NCBI GenBank assembly: GCA_041477795.1
Contig: JBGOUY010000057.1
Coordinates: 1 to 17,455, forward strand
Direction: 5' to 3'
Length of the DNA: 17,455 nt
Source of the DNA: DATFMP01 sp041477795
GTDB lineage: Bacteria; SAR324; JACQKK01
This document shows, one piece after another, positions 5,617-11,601 of the stretch. The stretch's first letter is position 1. Each line of letters begins with the position of its first letter. The translations under genes and the position numbers were made by a program. A model generated the notes under the pieces. The model saw nothing but the letters and a program-made list of their open reading frames with translations, was not told the origin of the DNA and ran no database searches.

Positions 5617-6315
5617 ATGAATGCACTGCCCGACATTTCGATGCTTGCCAGCATGATCGGCGATCCCGCGCGATCCAGCATGCTGGACGCCCTGATGGAC
5701 GGCCGCGCTCTGACCGCGAAGGAGTTGGCCTACTACGGAGGCATCACGCCGCAGACCGCGAGCAGCCACCTGGCCAAGCTGGCCAGGGTGGGACTGATCT
5801 CGCAGGAGCGATATGGGAGAAATCGGTACTTCCGGCTCGCAAGCGATCGAGTGGCGGAAGCCCTGGAGGCGATGATGGTGCTGGCTGCGGACCGCCAGCC
5901 GCGCAGACCGTCCGATTCAACCCTCGAGCAGTTGCGCGCCGCCCGTACCTGCTACGATCACCTGGCAGGATCCCTCGGGGTCGCGCTCACGGCTGCAATG
6001 GTGGAGCAGGGCTGGCTCGTCCCGACCGGCCGCGATTTTGTCGTGTCGCCGCGAGGTCAGTCGTTTCTGGAGAAGCTGGGTGTCGATCTGGCCGCCGCGC
6101 GCAAGCTGCGTAGAGCCTTCGCCCGTCAGTGCCTGGATTGGACGGAACGGCGCGTCCATCTGGCCGGGGCACTCGGGGCGTCCATCGCCTCGCTCTGCCT
6201 CATGCGGAACTGGGTGGTGCTTTCGCAGGAAGGCCGGGCGCTGCAAATCAGCCCCAAGGGCAAACGGGCGTTCGTCGCCAACTTCGGGGTGCGCCTTGAA
6301 AGCGTGGCGTCCTGA
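5617..6315 (+). CDS. ArsR-type winged-helix transcriptional regulator
   Basis: Protein of 232 residues. Residues 10-75 form an ArsR/SmtB-like winged helix: IGDPARSSMLDALMDGR, the recognition region ITPQTASSHLAKLARVGL (43-60) and the wing RYGRNRYFRL. The C-terminal region has two similar motifs, CYDHLAGSLGVAL (C112, H115) and CLDWTERRVHLAGALG (C172, H181), typical of a larger ArsR-like subfamily of about 220-230 residues; they might bind a metal or other ligand, but this is inference. The ATG at 5617 matches the usual family start and the predicted transcription start. The earlier ATG at 5590 lies inside the operator and is rejected. Codons are less G/C-biased than in neighbouring genes. Probably autoregulated and a regulator of the divergent DUF1127 gene. 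Confidence 0.85.
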   Translation: MNALPDISMLASMIGDPARSSMLDALMDGRALTAKELAYYGGITPQTASSHLAKLARVGLISQERYGRNRYFRLASDRVAEALEAMMVLAADRQPRRPSDSTLEQLRAARTCYDHLAGSLGVALTAAMVEQGWLVPTGRDFVVSPRGQSFLEKLGVDLAAARKLRRAFARQCLDWTERRVHLAGALGASIASLCLMRNWVVLSQEGRALQISPKGKRAFVANFGVRLESVAS

Positions 6316-6553
6316 CGCCCTGTCGTTGCATCGAGCCTCATCCGCGCACCGACACGCGCGGAACCGCTTCCAATGTGCGAGGACCCGGCGCACCGTCTAC
6401 CATCCCTTGTAATTTCCATGGCCCAGCCCCACACTGGCCGGACCGGAGCAGTTCCCCGCAATGGTGGCGGCCGTGGCCCGGCTGGCGGGGTTCTTGAAAG
6501 GAAGCTAGCCGTGACGCGCCGTCCGGCGGGCGCGGCGGAGCAAGGGAGGCGGC

Positions 6554-7810
6554 ATGTCCGTATTGCAAGGGCGCGAGATCCTGCTGGGCGTCTCCGGCGG
6601 CATCGCCTGCTACAAGGGCGTGGAGGTGCTGCGGGGCCTCAAGCGGGCCGGGGCGGAAGTGAGCGTGGTGATGACCGCGCACGCCCAGGAGTTCGTGCGC
6701 CCCCTCACCTTCCAGACCCTCTCCAACCGCCCGGTGGGCATGAACCTGTTCGACCTGGATCAGGAGAGCCGCATCGGCCACATCCGGCTGGCCGAGCGGG
6801 CCGAGCTGGCGCTGGTGGCGCCCTGCACGGCCAACGTGGCGGCCAAGCTGCGCGCGGGCCTGGCGGACGACCTGCTCAGCACCGTGCTGCTGGCCAGCGC
6901 GGCGCCGCTGTATCTGGCGCTGGCCATGAACGACCGCATGCTGGCCCACGCCGCCACCCAGGAGAACCTGGCGGTGCTGCAGGCGCGCGGGGTGCACATC
7001 ATCCCGCCCGAGACGGGCTTCCTGGCCGAGGGCAGGGAAGCGCCGGGGCGGCTGGCCGATCCGGCCGAGATCGTGACGGCGGTGGAGCGCCACTTCGCCG
7101 AGGCCAGCGGCGTGCGCCCGGCCGTAGCGGGCCGCCTTGCCGGGCGCCACGTGCTGATCACCGCCGGTCCGACGGTGGAGAAGATCGACCCGGTGCGCTA
7201 CATCACCAACCGCTCCAGCGGGCGCATGGGCTTTGCCCTCGCGGAAGCCTGCCGCGATGCCGGCGCGCAGGTGCTGCTCGTCTCCGGTCCCTCGCACCAG
7301 CCCGCCCCGCGCGGCGTGGCACTCAGCCGCGTCTCCTCCGCCGAGGAGATGCGCGCGGTCGTGCTGGAGCACCTGCCGGCGCAGGACGCCCTGATCTTCG
7401 CCGCCGCCGTCAGCGACTACCGCGTGCGCAATCCCTCCGAGCACAAGATCAAGCGCGGCGAGCATCCCACCCTGCACCTGGAGCTGGACTCCAACCCGGA
7501 CATCGCCGCGGAGAGCGGCCGCCGCAAGAAGCCCGGCCAGGTGGTCGTCGTCTTCGCCGCGGAGAGCCGCGACCTGCTGGCAAACGCCCAGCGCAAGCTG
7601 GACGCCAAGCGCGCGGACCTGGTCGTGGCCAACGACATCACGGAGCCCGGCTCGGGCTTCGAGAGCCAGCAGAACCGCGTCACGTTGCTGCGCCGGGCGC
7701 TCCCCGGGGCCGCCCCGTCCGCGCCCATTGCCCTGCCGCTGATGGACAAGAGCGCCGTGGCCGGCCACATCGTGCTGGCCGTGGGCGAGCTGCTGGCCCA
7801 GGCGCGCTGA
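6554..7810 (+). CDS. coaBC: Bifunctional phosphopantothenoylcysteine decarboxylase / phosphopantothenate-cysteine ligase
   Basis: Protein of 418 residues (E. coli, 406). The N-terminal CoaC flavoprotein decarboxylates 4'-phosphopantothenoyl-cysteine; the C-terminal CoaB makes it from phosphopantothenate and cysteine, in coenzyme A synthesis. CoaC features: VSGGIACYKGVEVLRGL, H76 in IGHIRLAE (equivalent to E. coli H75) and N126 in LAMNDRMLAHAATQENL (N125). In the usual ACG clamp the sequence reads AEG, so E159 replaces catalytic C158. The usual Pro of PxMN is Leu. CoaB features: ITAGPTVEKIDPVRYITNR and SSGRMG (N219), AAAVSDYR, KIKR (K298) and ANDITEPGSGF. The start has GGGAGG four bases upstream (6544-6549). 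The 238-base gap before it shows only a weak promoter candidate (TTGTAA 6407-6412, CACACT 6430-6435). The common neighbours dut and radC are absent. Confidence 0.93.
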   Translation: MSVLQGREILLGVSGGIACYKGVEVLRGLKRAGAEVSVVMTAHAQEFVRPLTFQTLSNRPVGMNLFDLDQESRIGHIRLAERAELALVAPCTANVAAKLRAGLADDLLSTVLLASAAPLYLALAMNDRMLAHAATQENLAVLQARGVHIIPPETGFLAEGREAPGRLADPAEIVTAVERHFAEASGVRPAVAGRLAGRHVLITAGPTVEKIDPVRYITNRSSGRMGFALAEACRDAGAQVLLVSGPSHQPAPRGVALSRVSSAEEMRAVVLEHLPAQDALIFAAAVSDYRVRNPSEHKIKRGEHPTLHLELDSNPDIAAESGRRKKPGQVVVVFAAESRDLLANAQRKLDAKRADLVVANDITEPGSGFESQQNRVTLLRRALPGAAPSAPIALPLMDKSAVAGHIVLAVGELLAQAR

Positions 7811-7899
7811 GCGCGCATTGCCAGCCCAGCGCGCTGAACTCCGTTACGATCCCTGGATTCAATTTGATCCTCCACCAGATCAGTTGTTTACCAAAATAA

Positions 7900-7928
7900 T
7901 TGACAGAACATCAATGATAGATCATTAT
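7900..7928 (+). promoter_or_regulatory. Promoter of the hydrolase-marR operon
   Basis: A perfect TTGACA (7900-7905) is followed, after 17 bases, by CATTAT (7923-7928, 4/6). The surrounding 7858-7960 is strikingly AT-rich against the GC-rich genes on both sides. Transcription would start near 7935, giving a 45-base leader. Confidence 0.6.
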
Positions 7929-7947
7929 TCTATAAAGATGTTACATC
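7913..7947. promoter_or_regulatory. Pair of dyads, candidate MarR operators
   Basis: AATGATAGATCATT (7913-7926) is an inverted repeat with perfect 6-bp arms, lying in the promoter spacer and overlapping the -10. GATGTTACATC (7937-7947) is a second dyad with 5-bp arms around T, just past the expected transcription start. Repressor binding at either would block transcription. The nearest candidate repressor is the MarR protein encoded second in this operon. Confidence 0.5.
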
Positions 7948-7979
7948 ATACAAATCACCTGCATTGGGAGGCGATGGCC

Positions 7980-8720
7980 ATGGAAGCGATATCGATCGTG
8001 ACAATTCCCTGCTTTTCCGGAGCGCCCTGGGCACTCGAGCAGTTGCGCCCGTTGGCGCACCGACCCCTGCGCACCATGCGCCTGCCCGAGGCGCTGGATT
8101 CCATTGAGCGCTACGCGGACTTCGTGCAGGAACAAGTGGGCGGGCTGGAGCGCCATGTCCTGCTGGGCGATTCCTTCGGCGCCGTCGTGGCGCTGGCGCT
8201 GGCCGTGCGGCGTCCGGCGGGGCTGCAGGGACTGGTGCTCTCAGGCGGCTTCGCGGCCGATCCCATCGGTTCGCGCCTCGTGCGCGGAATGTTGTCGGCG
8301 GTGCGCTGGACGCGCGGGCCGCTCTATTCCCAGGGCGTGCTGCGGCTGCATGCCGCGCTGCTCTCCTCGCCGCACGATGCGTCCGGCGAGGTGCCCTGGA
8401 GTCGGGCACAGAGCCGGGCGCTGTTTCTGGAGCACACCCCCCAGGCCAGCTATGCGGCTCGGGCGCGGGCGGCGTTCGCGGCGGACTACCGCGCGCACCT
8501 CGGGCGCATCGAAGTGCCCACGCTCATCCTCACGCCCAGCATGGACCGCCTCATCGGCCCACGGGCGGCGCGCGTGCTGCGCGAGGGTATCCCGGACGCC
8601 CGCGAGGTGGTGCTGGCCGGCACGGGGCACATGTTCCGCTTCAGCCACCCGCGCCGCTACGCGCAGGCCGTCGAGGACTTCCTGCGGGCGAACGTCGACA
8701 CGCAGGAGCGGGCCGCGTGA
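7980..8720 (+). CDS. Alpha/beta hydrolase
   Basis: Protein of 246 residues with a single alpha/beta-hydrolase fold. The nucleophile elbow is GDSFG with S65, in HVLLGDSFGAVVALALAVR. The likely acid is D189 in LILTPSMDRLIGP and the likely base H217 in GTGHMFRFSHP, giving a full catalytic triad. A helical cap lies at about residues 95-165. It is probably a cytoplasmic esterase- or lyase-like enzyme of unknown substrate. Two in-frame ATGs are close: 7974 and 7980. GGGAGG at 7966-7971 is two bases from the first and eight from the second, so 7980 is chosen. Its TGA overlaps the GTG of a marR gene, so the two are translationally coupled and the substrate may relate to the MarR ligand. Confidence 0.85.
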   Translation: MEAISIVTIPCFSGAPWALEQLRPLAHRPLRTMRLPEALDSIERYADFVQEQVGGLERHVLLGDSFGAVVALALAVRRPAGLQGLVLSGGFAADPIGSRLVRGMLSAVRWTRGPLYSQGVLRLHAALLSSPHDASGEVPWSRAQSRALFLEHTPQASYAARARAAFAADYRAHLGRIEVPTLILTPSMDRLIGPRAARVLREGIPDAREVVLAGTGHMFRFSHPRRYAQAVEDFLRANVDTQERAA

Positions 8721-9193
8721 CGCCGCTCAATGAGTTCCGATACCTGGTGCTGGCTGCCCAGCGGGACGGCAATCGGCTGCTCTCTGAGGCCCTGCGACCG
8801 CTGGATCTCACTCCGGCGCAGGCCGAGGTGCTGGTCGTCCTGGCGCAGCGGCCGCCGCTTTCCCTTGCAGCGCTGGGCGAACGCCTCGTGTGCGAGACAG
8901 GCAGCCCGAGCCGGCTCGTGGCGTCCATGGTGGCGTCCGGCTGGCTGGAGCGTCGGCCCGACCCGCACGATGCGCGGTGCATCCGGCTTTCTCTCACGCC
9001 TGCCGGCGCCGCACTGGCCCGGCAGGCGGCGGCGATCGAGGGTGAGTTCCAGGCGGAGCTGGAGCTGCTGCTGGCTGGCCTGCCGTTGCAGTCAGCAAGC
9101 GAGGCCCTCTGGCGCATTGTGGCGCATTTGCCTTCCGGCCGGGCCCTGCGCCGGCGGCTGGCGGAGGAGCCGGCGCACCCCCCGCGCCCGTAG
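8717..9193 (+). CDS. MarR-family transcriptional regulator
   Basis: Protein of 158 residues, normal for MarR. Residues 30-95 form the winged helix: LTPAQAEVLVVLAQRPPLSL, the recognition helix GSPSRLVASMVASGWLERR and the wing DPHDARCIRLSLTPAG with the conserved D-x-R pattern. Flanking helices would form the dimer interface and ligand pocket. Translation starts at GTG 8717, overlapping the upstream TGA (GTGA), with AGGAG eight bases upstream (8704-8708). It is probably an autorepressor acting on the AT-rich promoter of the operon (7900-7947), relieved by a small aromatic or lipophilic ligand as in other MarR proteins. The ligand is unknown. The last 20 residues are basic and Pro-rich. Confidence 0.9.
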   Translation: MTPLNEFRYLVLAAQRDGNRLLSEALRPLDLTPAQAEVLVVLAQRPPLSLAALGERLVCETGSPSRLVASMVASGWLERRPDPHDARCIRLSLTPAGAALARQAAAIEGEFQAELELLLAGLPLQSASEALWRIVAHLPSGRALRRRLAEEPAHPPRP

Positions 9194-9222
9194 CCGGCCG
9201 CCGGCGCTGCCCCTCGTGGGCC

Positions 9223-9252
9223 ATGACCGGGGCCGCGCCCTTGCGCTATACT
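9223..9252 (+). promoter_or_regulatory. Candidate promoter for the TraB-like gene
   Basis: TATACT (9247-9252) matches the -10 consensus at 5/6 in the context GCGCTATACTGG. ATGACC (9223-9228), 18 bases upstream, matches the -35 at 4/6. A start near 9259 would place the in-frame ATG at 9223 outside the mRNA and support translation from 9292. Confidence 0.5.
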
Positions 9253-9291
9253 GGGGCCGTCCACTACCCCACCCTGCACGCCGGCGCCGCC

Positions 9292-11196
9292 ATGGTCCTT
9301 CGCCGCTTCGAGCGCATCACGTTCCTGCCCGTCTTCCACGCGCGGATGGAATTCGCCGTGGAAGTGCGCCGCGCGCTGCTGGCCGACCCACCGGACGTGG
9401 TGGCGGTGGAGCTGCCGGGCACCTGGCGCGAGCCGGTGCTGCAGGCCGTCAACCGCCTGCCCTTCCTCTCGCTGGTGCTGGGGGAGGAGGGGGACGAGGC
9501 GCAGTCGTTCCTGGCCGTGGAGGGCTTCGACCCGATCATGGAGGCGCTGCGCACGGCGCGCGAGCGGGGCCTGGCCAGCGAGCTGATCGACCTGGATGGG
9601 GCGGAGTATCCGCGCGTGGCCGAGCCGCTGCCGGACAGCAGCGCCCTGCCGCGCCTGGGCTATGACGCCTTCCTGGACGTCTACTATGCGCACGCCGCGC
9701 GGCCGCACCTGCCGCAGGATGCCGCCCGCGAGACCATGATGGCCCACGCGCTGCAGCAGCTCGCCGCGGCGGCCCCGGCCCGCCGCATCGCCTGCGTGCT
9801 GGGGGCGCACCACCTGCCGGGCGTGCTGGAGCGCCTGGCAACGCCGCAGCCGCGGCCGCTGGGGCGGGCGCGGCCCCGCGCGCTGCGGCTCTACAACTGG
9901 TCCGTGCGCTCCTCCGCGGAGTTCCTGTCCGAGCCGCCCTTCCTGGCGGCGGCCTATGAGCATTGGCGCACGCAGGCCGCCGGCGCCGCAGGCGGCGCGC
10001 CGGAGACGCCGGAGACGGCCCCCCCGCGCGCCACGCCGCCCGAGCGCGAGGCGGAAGCCGAGCACCTGCTGCACGAAGCCGCGCGCGCCTATGCGGAGCG
10101 CAGCGAGGCCGCGGTCACGCTGCGCCAGCTCCGCCAGGTCGGCACCTTCGCGCGCAAGTACGCCATCGTGGACGGGCTCGTGGCGCCCGACCTGTTCCAC
10201 CTGGTCACGGCCGCGCGGGGCATGGTGGACGATGAGTACGCCTTCGAGGTCTGGGATCGCGGCAGCCACTACCCCTGGCAGGATGGCTCGCGCCTCCTGC
10301 CCACGCTGGAGCTGGACGAGCGCTTCGCCACCGTGGAGGGGCGCCGGCTCACGCTGCGGCGCACGCTGCGCCGGCGTCGCCCGCAGTTGCGCGAGTTCAG
10401 CCGCAAGAAGCGCCTGCGCGAGCAGTTCTCCGGGCGCTGGAAGTCCCAATGGTCCGGGCGCATGATCTGCTCGCACCCACCCGAGGACCTGGTGATCGAG
10501 GACTATGGGCGCTACCTGCGCCACAAGGCGCACGCGCTGCTCTCCGCCGAGCGCACCCGCGTGGAGCCGTTCCAGGCCTCGCTCAAGGACGGCGTGGACG
10601 TGCGGGAGACCCTGCGCAACTGGCACGAGGGCAAGCTCTACGTGCGCGAGGTGCTGGCGCTGCGCGGCCGGGTGGGCTCCGTCGTGGTGATCTTCGACGC
10701 GGACCGCCCCGGCGCGTCCGAGCGCGGAGAGGAGCCGGCGGATGGCGCGGCGGACGGCGCGGCGGAGCGCTATCCCTGGCGCGTGACCTGGCTCGGCGAG
10801 CACAGCCAGGAGTCGGACATGGCCTTCTACGCCACGGCCGCCGGCGAGCAACTGGTGGGGCCGGGCATTTCGCGCTGCGAATACGGCGGCTTCGTCATGT
10901 CCTTTCCGCCGCGCCGCATGATGGACGTGTGGGGCGATCCGTTCTTCGACGTCGCACGGGACAAGGCGGAACGCCTGCTGCTGGCGGGGCTGGACTACGC
11001 GGAGGAGCGCCTCGTGCTCTACGTGGCCGAGCGCCCGCCGCGCTCCGGCTTCCGCAGCATCGCCGAGCGCATGGGCAAGCAGCTGGTCTATCTGCCGCTG
11101 GGCCAGCTCAACCCCGCCACGCTGAAGAAGATCCGCGGCTTCCACGTGCTCGACGGCCATCACGTGCGCGAGTACGCCGACCAGTACATCCGCTAA
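9292..11196 (+). CDS. Two-domain protein, TraB/ChaN-like N-terminus and unrecognised C-terminal half
   Basis: Protein of 634 residues. Residues 5-185 resemble the TraB/PrgY-ChaN-EreA fold: FERITFLPVFHAR, PPDVVAVELPGTWREPVLQ (34-52) and IACVLGAHHLPGVLERL, comparable with the closing GAGHLPG of TraB proteins. An Ala/Pro/Glu-rich linker follows at about 225-250. The remainder is unfamiliar, with distinctive segments RKKRLREQFSGRWKSQWSGR, DGVDVRETLRNWHEGKLYV, VVVIFDADR, WLGEHSQESDMAFYAT, ISRCEYGGFVMSFPPRRMM and a closing FHVLDGHHVREYADQYIR. No signal peptide or membrane segment is seen, so it is probably cytoplasmic. His/Glu-rich motifs hint at metal-dependent chemistry, but no function can be assigned. 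The ATG at 9292 is chosen from the promoter at 9247-9252; there is no obvious Shine-Dalgarno. It appears to be a single-gene unit. Confidence 0.8.
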   Translation: MVLRRFERITFLPVFHARMEFAVEVRRALLADPPDVVAVELPGTWREPVLQAVNRLPFLSLVLGEEGDEAQSFLAVEGFDPIMEALRTARERGLASELIDLDGAEYPRVAEPLPDSSALPRLGYDAFLDVYYAHAARPHLPQDAARETMMAHALQQLAAAAPARRIACVLGAHHLPGVLERLATPQPRPLGRARPRALRLYNWSVRSSAEFLSEPPFLAAAYEHWRTQAAGAAGGAPETPETAPPRATPPEREAEAEHLLHEAARAYAERSEAAVTLRQLRQVGTFARKYAIVDGLVAPDLFHLVTAARGMVDDEYAFEVWDRGSHYPWQDGSRLLPTLELDERFATVEGRRLTLRRTLRRRRPQLREFSRKKRLREQFSGRWKSQWSGRMICSHPPEDLVIEDYGRYLRHKAHALLSAERTRVEPFQASLKDGVDVRETLRNWHEGKLYVREVLALRGRVGSVVVIFDADRPGASERGEEPADGAADGAAERYPWRVTWLGEHSQESDMAFYATAAGEQLVGPGISRCEYGGFVMSFPPRRMMDVWGDPFFDVARDKAERLLLAGLDYAEERLVLYVAERPPRSGFRSIAERMGKQLVYLPLGQLNPATLKKIRGFHVLDGHHVREYADQYIR

Positions 11197-11220
11197 CAGG
11201 ATGCCGAAGAACTGTGAAAC

Positions 11221-11242
11221 GCGAGGGAGCCCGCCCCCTCGC
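11221..11242. repeat. Dispersed hairpin repeat, copy 3, possible terminator
   Basis: GCGAGGG (11221-11227) and CCCTCGC (11236-11242) form a 7-bp stem with an 8-base loop. It begins 25 bases after the stop of the TraB-like gene and is followed by a T-rich stretch (TCACTCTTACTTGTTT). This allows weak intrinsic termination. It is 20/22 identical to the element at 3777-3798. Confidence 0.6.
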
Positions 11243-11431
11243 TCACTCTTACTTGTTTGCGCGGATGGGGAGCAGACACGTAGCGATCAATCCGGCGATC
11301 GATCCACAAGGACGCGCAATCCCGCCAATGGTGGAATGGCCGGGGTGTTGGGGCAGATCCTGAGCATATTTCTCGCCCCGGTTGTGGGAGGGAGAGATGG
11401 ATCGCCATGAGCGGCACGTGCGTGTCCCCGC

Positions 11432-11460
11432 TTGACACGATAAACTAAAGAGAATATCTA
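11432..11460 (+). promoter_or_regulatory. Candidate promoter for the 539-residue lipoprotein
   Basis: A perfect TTGACA (11432-11437) precedes TATCTA (11455-11460) by 17 bases. The -10 is weak (3/6), but the area is AT-rich. A start near 11467 would give a leader of about 135 bases. Confidence 0.45.
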
Positions 11461-11601
11461 AGAAATCATATAGTTTCGTTATTTCGTAATTCCCCATACG
11501 GACAGACAATATACCGGCGCCTGTATGCGGCTGCTGCGGCAGACCCGCTCACCCTGGCGCGACGGGCTCGTGTACCCAACGACGAATTGAGGGGAGGGCG
11601 C

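Larger units (their letters stand above)
11197..11601. other. Gene-free gap with hairpin and AT-rich promoter island
   Basis: No gene is supported in these 405 bases. The first part holds a dispersed hairpin (11221-11242). The middle (11250-11430) has no feature I recognise. From about 11432 to 11510 the DNA becomes AT-rich and contains a promoter candidate for the lipoprotein gene. The composition change marks the boundary of a distinct transcription unit. Confidence 0.6.

Noticed and set aside
7803..7836. GCGCGC inverted repeats after coaBC as a terminator
   Set aside because: Short, overlapping the stop codon and without any T-run; alternating GC is expected by chance here.
9223..9291. 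N-terminal extension of the TraB-like protein from ATG 9223
   Set aside because: The extension covers the candidate -35/-10 region and shows no family similarity.
8641..11163. Minus-strand open frame of 840 codons
   Set aside because: It runs antisense to the marR and TraB-like genes and gives low-complexity Arg/Gln/His-rich sequence. The plus-strand genes have recognisable motifs, promoters and ribosome-binding sites.
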